Assembly: GCA_002483085.1 (NCBI GenBank)
Contig: DLHF01000022.1
Location: 215-59,510 of the forward strand
Direction of reading: 5' to 3'
Length of the DNA: 59,296 bases
Source: Ignavibacteria bacterium UBA7675
GTDB taxonomy: Bacteria; Bacteroidota; Ignavibacteria; Kapaibacteriales; UB7675
The notes under the pieces are model-generated. The model saw only the letters and a program-made list of their open reading frames with translations, was not told where the DNA came from and ran no database searches. A program made the translations under genes and the position numbers. Shown here piece after piece: positions 26,760 to 35,835 of this stretch; the stretch's first letter is position 1; every line of letters starts with the position of its first letter.

Positions 26760-28838
26760 ATGCTTCCACTTCGCGTTGCCATGCTTTGGCATCAGCACCA
26801 GCCGTATTACAAAAAAGACGGGGAGTTTATTCTGCCTTGGGTGCGCCTGCACGGTGTAAAGGACTACTATGATTTACCCGCTTTGCTTATGGAGTACCCG
26901 GCAGTAAAGCAAACGTTTAATCTCGTTCCGTCGCTGCTTTTGCAGGTGCGCGATTATGTAGAAGGCAATGCCCAGGATGCTGTGGAAGTGCATACGCTCG
27001 TGCCTGCTATCGAGCTCACCGATAGACAAAAAAAATTCATTGTTGACAACTTTTTCCTGTGCAATGTAGACAGGATGATCCTGCCCTACGAGCGCTACCG
27101 CGACTTATACGAGCGCATGCACAAAAGCACGGAGCGCGATGTATTCAGCGCAGACGACTGGCGCGACCTACAGATGTGGTACAATCTTACGTGGATTGGC
27201 CCGATGTGCCGCAAGCGGAGCGATGTACAGGCGTTTTTCGACAAAGGACGCAGCTTTACCGAAGAAGACAAGCACAAGCTGCTCGCTATTCACAGGCGTA
27301 TTCTGGCGCAAGTAGTGCCGGTTTTGCGGGCGGCGCTCACAAGCGGACAAGTAGAGCTGAGCGTTACTCCGGCGTTCCATCCCATTCTGCCGCTGCTGTG
27401 CGATAGCACCAGTGCTTCTGAAGCTATGCCAAATGCAGCGTTGCCAAAAACACATTTTCGCTATCCACAGGATGCCGAACGCCAGGTGCGGCGCGGTCGC
27501 GATATATTCGCTGATGCTATTGGCTCGCTGCCCATGGGCATGTGGCCCGCCGAAGGCTCGGTCAGCACCGAAGCTCTTTCCGTTATTGCGCGCGAAGGAT
27601 TCCACTGGGCTGCGTCCGATGAGCATGTATTAGAGCGTTCGCTGCAAAACTACGGGCCGGTGGATAAGTTCTATCCCTACACGTTTCGCGCGGCGGGCGG
27701 TGAGGAAATGGGTCTGCTGTTTCGCGACCACGTGCTTTCCGATCTGATTGGCTTTGTGTACTCCAACTGGAATCCCGTCGACGCTGCTGCAAACTTCTGC
27801 GAAAGGCTCAAGGAGATACGCGCTCTTATTATTGCCGAGCACGGCGAAGAGGCTTTGCACACTGCCGTCGTGCCTGTGATTCTCGACGGTGAGAATTGCT
27901 GGGAATACTACCAAGACAATGGCGAAGACTTCCTTCGCGAATTATTCTGCCTGCTGGGTTCTACGCCAGAGCTGGCGACAGTGACATGCTCGGAGGCCGT
28001 AGCCGTGGAGCGCCGTGCAGTGCTCAGCTCTGTTCATGCAGGATCGTGGATTAATGCGAATTTTTCTATATGGATAGGGCACGACGAAGACAACGAAGCA
28101 TGGGATTTACTCGGGCAGGCGCGCGAACATATTGAAAATGCACGGGAACAGCGCTCGCCGCACGAGTACGAAGCGGCCATGGAAATGATCAGCATTGCCG
28201 AGGGGTCCGATTGGTTCTGGTGGTATGGCGACGACCACGCATCGGCCAATGATGATACGTTCGATAGTTTGTTTCGCTGGTATGTGGAGCAGGCGTATCG
28301 CTGTATGAATCTCGATGTGCCCGACCGCGTGTTTCTGCCGATTGCTACGTCTGGCCGCGACCACGTGATTGTGCAGCCTGTGCGCCCAATTACGCCGGTA
28401 ATCAATGGTAAAGTAATCAACGAAGTAGAGTGGGCTGGTGCGGGCTACTACGATGCAGCGCTTGCAGGCGGTGCCATGCACCACGGCGTCGATATTTTTA
28501 AGCGTTTGTGGTTTGGCGAAAGCAATGGAACGATCTATTTTCGCTGTGATACAAACAGGCCACTTGCTGGCGACGAAACGATACGATTAGAATTTCTGGA
28601 ACCGGTGAATCTTACAATTGAGTATTCTCCGTGCTCTCTGGCCGTAGAGTCCGAACATCCGGTGCGGCTCGGAAAAATTATGTTCGCTCTGGACGAAGTG
28701 ATGGAACTCGCGTTTTCATCTGCATTGATAGAACGCCATACGACGCCGGTGATTAGCATGCGCGTGCGCGTGGTGTCGCATCACGCCGAGCAGGTCTATC
28801 CGGCTTCCGGTGCGCTGGAACTTCGGATGGAAGAATAG
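26760..28838 (+). CDS. Glycoside hydrolase family 57 enzyme
   Basis: A 692-residue protein without signal peptide, so cytoplasmic. GH57 regions in order: VAMLWHQHQPYY (region 1, HQP), VELSVTPAFHPILPLL (region 2), GMWPAEGSVSTEAL (region 3; nucleophile likely Glu265), VILDGENCWEYYQDNG (region 4; acid/base likely Asp376) and, further on, a DUF3536-like C-terminal part. GH57 enzymes act on alpha-glucans (alpha-amylase, glucanotransferase or branching activity), usually in glycogen turnover. The exact reaction cannot be decided. Start ATG 26760 begins at the family's typical first strand. The next gene follows after 50 bases. Confidence 0.9.
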   Translation: MLPLRVAMLWHQHQPYYKKDGEFILPWVRLHGVKDYYDLPALLMEYPAVKQTFNLVPSLLLQVRDYVEGNAQDAVEVHTLVPAIELTDRQKKFIVDNFFLCNVDRMILPYERYRDLYERMHKSTERDVFSADDWRDLQMWYNLTWIGPMCRKRSDVQAFFDKGRSFTEEDKHKLLAIHRRILAQVVPVLRAALTSGQVELSVTPAFHPILPLLCDSTSASEAMPNAALPKTHFRYPQDAERQVRRGRDIFADAIGSLPMGMWPAEGSVSTEALSVIAREGFHWAASDEHVLERSLQNYGPVDKFYPYTFRAAGGEEMGLLFRDHVLSDLIGFVYSNWNPVDAAANFCERLKEIRALIIAEHGEEALHTAVVPVILDGENCWEYYQDNGEDFLRELFCLLGSTPELATVTCSEAVAVERRAVLSSVHAGSWINANFSIWIGHDEDNEAWDLLGQAREHIENAREQRSPHEYEAAMEMISIAEGSDWFWWYGDDHASANDDTFDSLFRWYVEQAYRCMNLDVPDRVFLPIATSGRDHVIVQPVRPITPVINGKVINEVEWAGAGYYDAALAGGAMHHGVDIFKRLWFGESNGTIYFRCDTNRPLAGDETIRLEFLEPVNLTIEYSPCSLAVESEHPVRLGKIMFALDEVMELAFSSALIERHTTPVISMRVRVVSHHAEQVYPASGALELRMEE

Positions 28839-28888
28839 CTCTTTTTTTCTTTGTAACGATTCTTCTATACAGATATTCATAACTCAAT

Positions 28889-29971
28889 ATGCAAAAGATA
28901 CTCGTACTACAGTTTGCATGTACGCACTCCGGCGACGAAGCCGAGGCCAAACTCGCACGACAGTTGCCGCGCTCTATCGGGAAGAAAATTCAGGCCGCAG
29001 AAGTAGCCGAAGTAGATTTTCTCTCGTTGCGGGATACCGTGGACGGCGCTGTGTATTTTGTGAACTCTACAGAAGTGCCCGACCGCACGGCGCTTCAAGA
29101 AATGGCGGCAAACCAGGGCGTGCGCTTTATTCTGTTTGGCAAAGCAGGTGCGGGCGAGCGCATTACTATTGATGCACAGGTGTACGATGCGGAAAGCAAC
29201 GACATCGTGTTTCGCAAGTTCTTTGAAACATACGCAGGCTATACTATCGACGCGCTGGATGAAATTGCCTATCGCACGGTGCAGCTTTTGGCTATAGGGA
29301 CTCTGGCGGAAGAACAGCGCGTGGCAATGTTTCGCAGGGAAACCGCCAGTTGGGAAGCGTTTCTGTACTATCTGATGGCAGAAGACGACCGCTATGGATT
29401 GGAGCATGAAATTATTCCGCATGAAGTAGAACTGCCAGTGTCGGCATATCTTGAAGCCTTGCGCATCGACCCGACAATGGAAGAAGCCGAGCGCGGGCTT
29501 GTGCGCTTGCTCGTGGAACTCGCCGAACGAAACCTTGTCGCTCATGAGAGAGTTCTTGAAACACTGAGCACGGTGGTCGATGAATTTTCGGGTATGGAAA
29601 CCGCAGCCCAGGCATTTGTGTATTTTCTGTTGGCGCTTGGCAGAGTAATGGAAGCAGAGGAAGAAGCTCGTCGCTCTGTGGAAGCTATGCCAGAGTCGGC
29701 TGCTCTGCACAGAGCTCTGGCTGATGTACTGTTAGAATTAGGGCGAACCGACGAGGCCGTGGATGCGATTGCCGACTGGACTGATGCACATCCGTCGTCG
29801 GAGAACTACGAACTGTTGGCGGAGTTCTTCCGCATGTGTGCCGAAGTGGAAAGTGTTCCCGATGCCGATGCGCGCGAAAAAGCAGCGATGGCGCGGGCCG
29901 AAGAGTGCCGGAAGCACGAGGAATTGCAGGCGCTGCCAGTGGTAAGCGATGCAAACTGTCATCTCAACTAA
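28889..29971 (+). CDS. TPR-like repeat protein of unknown function
   Basis: A 360-residue cytoplasmic protein with no signal peptide. Residues 1-130 look like an alpha/beta domain (MQKILVLQF start, GVRFILFGKAGAGERITIDA, YDAESNDIVFRKFFE) similar to domains that sense or total a property over a gene product. Residues about 180-340 form helical pairs of TPR type (AYLEALRIDPTMEEAERGL, ALADVLLELGRTDEAVDAIA). It is probably co-transcribed with the GH57 gene. Role unknown. Confidence 0.75.
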   Translation: MQKILVLQFACTHSGDEAEAKLARQLPRSIGKKIQAAEVAEVDFLSLRDTVDGAVYFVNSTEVPDRTALQEMAANQGVRFILFGKAGAGERITIDAQVYDAESNDIVFRKFFETYAGYTIDALDEIAYRTVQLLAIGTLAEEQRVAMFRRETASWEAFLYYLMAEDDRYGLEHEIIPHEVELPVSAYLEALRIDPTMEEAERGLVRLLVELAERNLVAHERVLETLSTVVDEFSGMETAAQAFVYFLLALGRVMEAEEEARRSVEAMPESAALHRALADVLLELGRTDEAVDAIADWTDAHPSSENYELLAEFFRMCAEVESVPDADAREKAAMARAEECRKHEELQALPVVSDANCHLN

Positions 29972-30013
29972 TGTGCGCTCTGTTCATAGAGTGCGGTGAA
30001 GGGATCAGATCAT

Positions 30014-30505
30014 ATGCTAAAAAGTTGGTGTTTTGCGTGTTGCTGTATAGCAGTGGTATCATGTAGTGGCGAACCGGAAGCGGGCGGGAATGCAGTTCCC
30101 GACACCGTACATCAGTCACCCTCCCAATCACCCGGAGAGAATGAGTTCGCCGATGTTAAGTCCGTAGTGATTACTCAAGAGAACGAAGAGAAGGTGGGAT
30201 TTTATATCGATCATAGTACACAACTGACCGATGAAGAACGGCGTTTGTATCGCTCGGCTGCTCTGCGGGCCTCGATGGAGGCTATGAAAGCCAAGAACTC
30301 TGCCATGCCGTTGACAGGGAAAACGGTGGGGCAGGTCATAGAAGAAGAGCGAAAGTACCAGGTGGATCACGGCGAAACGGGGTCGGAGCTCTTGGACACG
30401 ATGGAGAGCCATGAGGCAAAGAAGAAGGCCAAATCGCATGAGGAGGACAGCGATGTCCATCTGCAGGTGTATCCCAATCAACCGGCAGGGGTGATACCGA
30501 GGTGA
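30014..30505 (+). CDS. Small lipoprotein of unknown function
   Basis: A 163-residue protein. ATG 30014 gives MLKSWCFACCCIAVVSC with a lipobox at Cys17, so the in-frame GTG at 29996 is rejected. A low-complexity linker rich in Ser, Pro and Gly follows, then a charged helical region (LTDEERRLYRSAALRAS, IEEERKYQVDH, ESHEAKKKAKSHEED). Probably an inner-leaflet outer-membrane lipoprotein. A terminator at 30525-30564 follows. Confidence 0.7.
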   Translation: MLKSWCFACCCIAVVSCSGEPEAGGNAVPDTVHQSPSQSPGENEFADVKSVVITQENEEKVGFYIDHSTQLTDEERRLYRSAALRASMEAMKAKNSAMPLTGKTVGQVIEEERKYQVDHGETGSELLDTMESHEAKKKAKSHEEDSDVHLQVYPNQPAGVIPR

Positions 30506-30524
30506 CAAGGTTGGTATGGTAAAT

Positions 30525-30564
30525 AAGCGGTAGATGGGCTAGTGCCTGTTTGCCGCTTTTTTTT
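30525..30564 (+). terminator. Rho-independent terminator after lipoprotein gene
   Basis: AAGCGG (30525-30530) pairs with CCGCTT (30553-30558) over a long loop and runs into eight T. Confidence 0.7.
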
Positions 30565-30587
30565 GATAGTTTCTGCACCAGAATGAT

Positions 30588-30693
30588 TGTGGCACGGGCG
30601 TCGCTGGTCGGGGGCGCCCGTAGGGGAGGCTCAAGCGCCTCCCCTACGGGCGGGTCGCTGTCGCCGGTCGCACATCCGCCTTATCGCTGGCCG
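30588..30693 (+). repeat. Dispersed intergenic repeat R6 with inserted hairpin
   Basis: TGTGGCACGGGCGTCGCTGG opens the copy and TCGCTGTCGCCGGTCGCAC is the next family module. Between them lies a perfect 16-base-pair hairpin (30615-30630 with 30637-30652, loop TCAAGC) absent from the other copies. Confidence 0.7.
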
Positions 30694-30707
30694 AAAGCCT
30701 GCCGCTT

Positions 30708-32330
30708 TTACAGATCGCGTGATGTGGAAATGTCGAGCGCGGGAGTTTCCTGCGGGCGTATAGCCCGGTACACGACAAATTTGCTGAAGGTGGTGTCTAC
30801 GCGATAGCGCTGGGCGAGCACTGCTCCGTACTGTTGGTGTAGCCATTCCATGCTGGTGGCGTCTACGCCCGTGATATCGGGATGGCGGTCGTTGGTTTGC
30901 ACAATAAGCCACTGTGCCGAAACGATTTCTTGTGCAAACACTTTTTTCCAGCGCAGCGCACACCACTTGGCTATGTAAAATTGCGATGAAGGAAGCATGG
31001 GAGCCGTAGCCGGTTGCAGAAAAAAGTACACCGGTGCTGCGTGCACGCTTACCACGAGAGTATGCTGGCTCGCTTCGCTGTGTTCCAGCACATACGCCGC
31101 TGCTTCCCGCTGATCTTCTCGGATGAGAATGCTTTCCCCGGGATCGGACTTTGTGTGCTGGCTATTGGGAATGCCTGTAAGGGCGAGCGCAAGGCCATAG
31201 CTTACACGAGCAAAGCGCGGGAGTGGCGTAGCGACAAGAGCAAGTGCACTGAGCGCTACTATCGCCGTGCGTTTGCCAGCAGAGCCAGAGAGCCACATCG
31301 AAGACAGGACATGCCAGACTTCTGCAAAGCCTATAGCAATCACCGGCGCCAGAGCAATGTGCATGCGCGAAAAGTGATAGGGCAAAAACTTTCTTTCCAC
31401 CACAACCGAGAGCAGCAGAAATGCGCTTTCCCAAAGCAATAGCGTGTAGAGCAAACGCATATCTGGTTGCAGCAATTTCCTGCGGCGCAAAAATGCGATA
31501 ATTCCTACAGTAGCGCATGCGGTGTACACGAGCGAAAATTTATTGGCAAAATACAGGGCGAGCGCCTGCGCCATCGTAGCGATTCCACCGCCGCCGGAAG
31601 AGTGAAGCGTAGCGTAGGTGCGTACAAAATCCACGACTATGAGGTAGTCCCACCACGCGCCCGACGCCAACAACGGCGCGTACACAGCGGCAGTACACAG
31701 TGCGAACCCAACGGCGAGCAGAAGATACCGGCCTGCTGTCTTTGCAAATGCCGGGCGGCGCACGGCGATATCTACCAGAAGAAACGGCAGCACTACAACG
31801 CCAAAGGTGTATTTCAGATGGAGGATGAATCCATACAGCACGCCCATTGCCAGCCACGACCACGCCCGCTCTGGATGCCGAATGTACAGGTACAGCATCC
31901 ACACAAGAGGGAGCGCAGCAAGAGTTTCGCACTGAAGAGTTGATGTGAAATTGGAGGCCGTGTAGCCAAGTGCGTAGATGACAGGAGCAATCTGTACCGC
32001 AATACGCGGCACCCCACAGCGATGCAGCAGAAACACGAGCGAGGCAAGAGTACAGCTTTGCCATACGATATCGAACAGGCGCAGCGACAACTCTGATGAG
32101 CCGAGCAGAAACTGGATACAGGCGAACAACTCGTAGATGAGCGGCGGCTTGATATCGACGAAATTGTGGTAGAGCATACCGCCGTCTACCAGCGTTTTGC
32201 CGCCAAAAAAGAAGATTGCGTGGTCGGGCGATATAGGAAAAGCGAGCGTGGGCACAAGGCACAGCAACGCGAGCAGCATGGCAGGAACAAAAGATCGGTA
32301 ATCGAAGACCGAAGGCTGAAGGTGTGCCAT
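30708..32330 (-). CDS. GT-C type membrane glycosyltransferase
   Basis: A 540-residue polytopic protein with about ten membrane helices. After the first helix a periplasmic loop carries Asp36 in ISPDHAIFFFGGKTLVDGG and, further on, VDIKPPLIYELFA. This acidic loop followed by KPP is the mark of GT-C enzymes of the ArnT/PMT (GT39, PF13231) type, which use lipid-linked sugars at the outer face of the inner membrane. It is the last gene of a minus-strand cluster with a methyltransferase (22 bases upstream) and an NHL lipoprotein. Acceptor and sugar are unknown. Confidence 0.8.
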   Translation of the reverse strand: MAHLQPSVFDYRSFVPAMLLALLCLVPTLAFPISPDHAIFFFGGKTLVDGGMLYHNFVDIKPPLIYELFACIQFLLGSSELSLRLFDIVWQSCTLASLVFLLHRCGVPRIAVQIAPVIYALGYTASNFTSTLQCETLAALPLVWMLYLYIRHPERAWSWLAMGVLYGFILHLKYTFGVVVLPFLLVDIAVRRPAFAKTAGRYLLLAVGFALCTAAVYAPLLASGAWWDYLIVVDFVRTYATLHSSGGGGIATMAQALALYFANKFSLVYTACATVGIIAFLRRRKLLQPDMRLLYTLLLWESAFLLLSVVVERKFLPYHFSRMHIALAPVIAIGFAEVWHVLSSMWLSGSAGKRTAIVALSALALVATPLPRFARVSYGLALALTGIPNSQHTKSDPGESILIREDQREAAAYVLEHSEASQHTLVVSVHAAPVYFFLQPATAPMLPSSQFYIAKWCALRWKKVFAQEIVSAQWLIVQTNDRHPDITGVDATSMEWLHQQYGAVLAQRYRVDTTFSKFVVYRAIRPQETPALDISTSRDL

Positions 32331-32352
32331 AGCGCAGTATTCCGCTGTTTGA

Positions 32353-33144
32353 TTACGAAGTTTTTACAATGCGCAGAGCAATGTTGAAAGCCAATGCGCC
32401 GTAGGGAATGCGGTAGTCGAGCTGCCCAAGTGCGTCGAGCGGTTTCAGCAAAGCCGAAGCGCGTTTGCCAATGAGCGCTTGGGCACATACTTCGGCATTA
32501 ATTGCAAGCGGTTCCAGCACCAGCGACGAGCGAAACACATTGGCGATGCTGTACTGCCCGCCAAAACGCGAGCGGTCGAGCATGGCTCGGAAATCGCCAA
32601 GTGAGTAGTGCCGGTGTTTTACCGGCGCAAGGGCTGGGTCGGGTGCAGCGCCGTTTTTTAATTTGTAGGCCATTCTGTACAGCGGGGGAGCCGTGCGGTG
32701 TAGTGCATAGCCGTAGTTGTAGGGGTCTAACCACTGGAACAACCCTCGGTGCGGCGTCGAGACAATAAATGTGCCGCCCGGACGCAGAATACGCGCCATT
32801 TCGTTGAGCGCTGCAATTTCGTCGTCGACGTGTTCGAGTACATCGCTCATCACAATCACGTCGAACGAAGCGTCGGCAAAAGGAGTGGACTCCAATCCGC
32901 CTCTGTGGAAGTCAATGTGCGGATAGCGCTTCCGGGCAATTTCCACGTCGTCGCTGATCTCTATGCCAGATGTTTCGCTGCACTTCTCCGCAAAAAAGCG
33001 GGTAGCATAGCCCCAAGAGCAGCCTGCGTCCAATAGCGAGTGCGTTCCTGCCGGAATCCAGTCGTAAGCCAAGCGCATACGACCCGTAAGTGGATACTCG
33101 GGGTATGCAGCATAGTCGTTGGGATTAGGCATGTCGCTGGTCAT
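32353..33144 (-). CDS. SAM-dependent methyltransferase (class I)
   Basis: A 263-residue protein from ATG 33144. Motif I is LLDAGCSWGYATRFFA, followed by GIEISDDV (acidic end of strand 2), PFADASFDVIVMSDVLEHV (strands 4-5) and ILRPGGTFIVSTPHRG. These are Methyltransf_11-type enzymes, common in polysaccharide and lipid modification. The frame is open upstream to a GTG at 33309; that longer form would add a hydrophobic stretch (about 36 residues) that could be a membrane anchor. I prefer the shorter start because it begins just before the normal domain start. Likely works with the neighbouring glycosyltransferase. Confidence 0.85.
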   Translation of the reverse strand: MTSDMPNPNDYAAYPEYPLTGRMRLAYDWIPAGTHSLLDAGCSWGYATRFFAEKCSETSGIEISDDVEIARKRYPHIDFHRGGLESTPFADASFDVIVMSDVLEHVDDEIAALNEMARILRPGGTFIVSTPHRGLFQWLDPYNYGYALHRTAPPLYRMAYKLKNGAAPDPALAPVKHRHYSLGDFRAMLDRSRFGGQYSIANVFRSSLVLEPLAINAEVCAQALIGKRASALLKPLDALGQLDYRIPYGALAFNIALRIVKTS

Positions 33145-33342
33145 CAAATTGAATATTGCAATGAATAAGAGCCGGAACAGCGCCACAGGAAGGCGGAGCA
33201 CGACGGCAGGCAGAACACCTGCGAAGCCACAAAGATACAAAATCCGCAATAATTTGTCGGAAAGAGCGAGTTCGCACAAGCAGTGCGCTCGCGTGGCTGC
33301 GGATACCACACAGGTGCAATACGGCTCCGGCAGGACATGTGA

Positions 33343-34422
33343 TTATCGCTGGTCGGTGGAGAGCCGGAAGCGGAGAATACGGTTGTTGCCTGTATCGGCT
33401 ACGTAGACTGTTTTGTCGAAAAATGCTATGCCTTTAGGCTGTTTAAAGCGGTTTGTTTCTTGTACAGCGCTGCTGGAGCCGCCAAACGAGTGTTGCTCGC
33501 GCCCTTGCGATGTGAACTTGTACACCGAGTCTGTGCCCGCGTCCACGATGTAGATATTGCCAAAGTTGTCGGAAGTCGCATCTTCCGGGCGTACAAAGCG
33601 GTTGACGGCGAGGAAATTATTCTGTGTTTGTGCGGGATTAAATTTCTGCCCCCAGTCGCCAATGGGATCGGGAAAAAAGCGCAACCACTGCGCTCGGTAC
33701 TGCATGCCAGCGCCGGTCTGTGTAAAGACAAAATCGGCAGTGTTGCCAATGGTGGCTATGCCGCTCAGGTCGCCGATGGAGTTCAGCGCATTGCCTATGG
33801 GCTTGAGCGACGACACAGGCGTGAGCAGTTCATCGCCGGGCGTGATTACAAGAACGGCGTTGTCGGGGTCGAACGGCGATGAGTTGAGCGGACCAGTGCG
33901 TGTAACAAGGTACGAGTTTCCGGGCAGCACAGCTACGCCCGTATAGCGCCGGTCGGGTCGGTTGGGCTCGCTGTAGGCAACAGATACCGGAGCATCGCCA
34001 ATGCGGTGGTTGCTTTCGCGCAGGCTGATGCGGTACACAGCGCCAATAGTCACTGCCGAACCGCCAATTGTTGTGTCGAGCTCACCGGCCACAAGCAGAT
34101 TGAACAAGCCATCTTGTGCTATGGCTACCGGGTGTTTTACTGATCTCGACACCCCAACAACACGGCCAGCGAGGTCCATCATCACAATGCGGTCGTTGCC
34201 CGTATCGGCAATGTACAGAAATGGCTCGCGCCCTACGTGCACATCCGAAGGCTGGTTCAGCCCGGCTTCCAATGCGGGCAGCACGGGCAAGTACAGTGTG
34301 TCGTTGATCTTTTGTCCGCTGTCCGGTGGGGCAGTAGGCGCTTCAGGTTTGTCTGCACATGAAGCGAGCAGCACAAGAGCCGAAGCAAAACACAGATGCA
34401 CAAAAAAACGATGTATGGACAT
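33343..34422 (-). CDS. NHL-repeat beta-propeller lipoprotein
   Basis: A 359-residue protein with lipobox LASC22 after a short signal. Repeats of NHL type make a propeller: LNQPSDVHVGREPFLYIADT, then GNDRIVMMDLAGRVVG near the front, and FKQPKGIAFFDKTVYVADTG with NNRILRF at the end. NHL propellers bind proteins or ligands. It is probably surface or periplasmic. It heads the three-gene minus-strand cluster with the methyltransferase and glycosyltransferase, separated by 198 bases from the former. A near-consensus promoter box (TACGTTTA) stands about 10 bases before the ATG. Confidence 0.85.
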   Translation of the reverse strand: MSIHRFFVHLCFASALVLLASCADKPEAPTAPPDSGQKINDTLYLPVLPALEAGLNQPSDVHVGREPFLYIADTGNDRIVMMDLAGRVVGVSRSVKHPVAIAQDGLFNLLVAGELDTTIGGSAVTIGAVYRISLRESNHRIGDAPVSVAYSEPNRPDRRYTGVAVLPGNSYLVTRTGPLNSSPFDPDNAVLVITPGDELLTPVSSLKPIGNALNSIGDLSGIATIGNTADFVFTQTGAGMQYRAQWLRFFPDPIGDWGQKFNPAQTQNNFLAVNRFVRPEDATSDNFGNIYIVDAGTDSVYKFTSQGREQHSFGGSSSAVQETNRFKQPKGIAFFDKTVYVADTGNNRILRFRLSTDQR

Positions 34423-34466
34423 AACACTACTAAACGTATGGAGAATGTCTGCTGCTAATTTCTGAT

Positions 34467-34752
34467 TGGCACGGGCGTCTGTGCCGGAGCCGCCCGTGCC
34501 GGAGCCGCCCGTGCCGGAGCCGCCCGTGCCAGAGCCGCCCGTGCCGGAGCCGCCCGTGCCGGTCGGCTCTGGCCGATGGCTTTGCGCTGTTGTTTGGGAG
34601 AACGACGAGCGCTGGCCTACTCACCTATGCAACTTTGCGATGCGCGGACAGCGGGCAGTACAGCCACGAGGCGGGAAGTTATCGTAGGAACGATGCGCGG
34701 ACGTGTGCTGCGCGGTGCAGAGGCTAACCGCTGGCGCGAAGGCCGAAGCGCC
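34467..34752 (+). repeat. Dispersed intergenic repeat, complete copy R7
   Basis: Starts TGGCACGGGCGTC, contains the palindromic ATCGTAGGAACGAT (34681-34694) and ends CGCGGTGC then GGCCGAAGCGC. It carries a 15-base minisatellite near its start. It covers nearly all of the 356-base gap between the NHL lipoprotein and the barrel gene. Confidence 0.75.
34481..34562 (+). repeat. 15-base minisatellite, five copies
   Basis: GTGCCGGAGCCGCCC is repeated five times in full (34481-34555), with one substitution in copy four, followed by the first seven bases of a sixth copy. It translates as (VPEPP)n in one frame, but no gene context supports this. Confidence 0.9.
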
Positions 34753-34778
34753 GCAATTTGCCGTGCTTTTTCTGCTCC

Positions 34779-35792
34779 TTACAGCTTTACAGATGCCCCG
34801 AACCGATGCACGGCTCCGAGCGTAGTAAACCGTGAGTACGCGTAGTCCACAGCGATAGCGTAATCGTCGAACACAGGCACTACCACCCCGAGCCCGGCGC
34901 TGATATCTTCTTCTTGTACATTCAGCTTATAGCCTGCGCGCGCAATGAGCTGCGCCGGAAATGCTTCCGAAAATGTAAGTGCGTACTCCGCACCGATTGT
35001 ATAATTTTCTGCATTGTCGCTTGGATGATTGAGCTGTAGAGCCACCGTAAGGCGGTTTGTAGAGTCGAGCACGGGCTCCATTGCAAAGCCAATGCGGAAC
35101 ACTGTAGGAGCATCAAAACCGCGAAAATCGCTTATTTGTGTGCCATTGTAGAGCTGTGCTTCGCCGCTGGGCTCTTTCTGATTGCTGAAGTTGGAAACCG
35201 CCACAGCAAAGCGCGTGGTGCCTAATCCCGTCCAGTAGAACGTACCTGCATCAACAGTAAACGCATTAATATCTACATCGCCCAGTGTTTCGCTGATATA
35301 GCGCACAGTCACCCCGGCGCTGAACTGATCGGTAAAGCGGCGTGCGTAGGAAAGTCCGAATGCGATATTGTCGAACTGAAAGAACTCGCCAGTGCCGTAG
35401 GGCTGTGTTTCTGTGGTAACGCGAATAGAAGGCAAACTGGCGCGAGCTATACTTACACCGAGCACGTTCTCTTCGTTCAGCCGGTACACTGCGCCGCCGG
35501 AGGAATGCCGCACGCCGCCAAACCACTGTGTGGAAGTAAACTGCACTTCGTTGTTGTCGAGATTGCTCATTCCCGCTGGGTTCCAGTAGAGCGCCGAGGC
35601 GTCGTCGGCTACGGCTGTAAACGACTCTGCCATGCCCGCCGCACGTGCGCCCATGCCAATGCGTACCGAGTTGATAATCGACGTACCTGTGCGTTCTTCG
35701 CCAAATGTAGGAAATACTTGAGCCTGCACATGTGCCATACTTACAGCCAGAAGGAGCACGCAGCACAATGCGGAGCGCAGAAAAGCGCGCAT
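34779..35792 (-). CDS. PorV/PorQ-like outer-membrane barrel protein
   Basis: A 337-residue protein. ATG 35792 gives a classical signal peptide (MRAFLRSALCCVLLLAVSMA); ATG 35828 is a possible alternative just behind the upstream gene's stop. The mature protein has the PorV/UPF0164 pattern: INSVRIGMGARAAGMAESFT, then AVADDASALYWNPAG, and ends GAVHRFGASVKL. PorV is a T9SS subunit that shuttles cargo at the outer membrane; close relatives serve as partners of single cargo proteins. It follows a TonB receptor by about 43 bases and completes an operon with two T9SS cargoes, so a role in their delivery is plausible. Confidence 0.82.
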   Translation of the reverse strand: MRAFLRSALCCVLLLAVSMAHVQAQVFPTFGEERTGTSIINSVRIGMGARAAGMAESFTAVADDASALYWNPAGMSNLDNNEVQFTSTQWFGGVRHSSGGAVYRLNEENVLGVSIARASLPSIRVTTETQPYGTGEFFQFDNIAFGLSYARRFTDQFSAGVTVRYISETLGDVDINAFTVDAGTFYWTGLGTTRFAVAVSNFSNQKEPSGEAQLYNGTQISDFRGFDAPTVFRIGFAMEPVLDSTNRLTVALQLNHPSDNAENYTIGAEYALTFSEAFPAQLIARAGYKLNVQEEDISAGLGVVVPVFDDYAIAVDYAYSRFTTLGAVHRFGASVKL

Positions 35793-35835
35793 AGCGGACT
35801 GTCGAATCGAGTGTATTGCCTGTATCATGCCTGTA

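Noticed and set aside
34481..34562. CRISPR-like repeat array
   Set aside because: The 15-base units are directly adjacent with no spacers, and no cas genes are present in the window.
34466..34687. A small frame coding (VPEPP)5
   Set aside because: It is only the translation of a minisatellite in a repeat element with no ribosome site or homologue.
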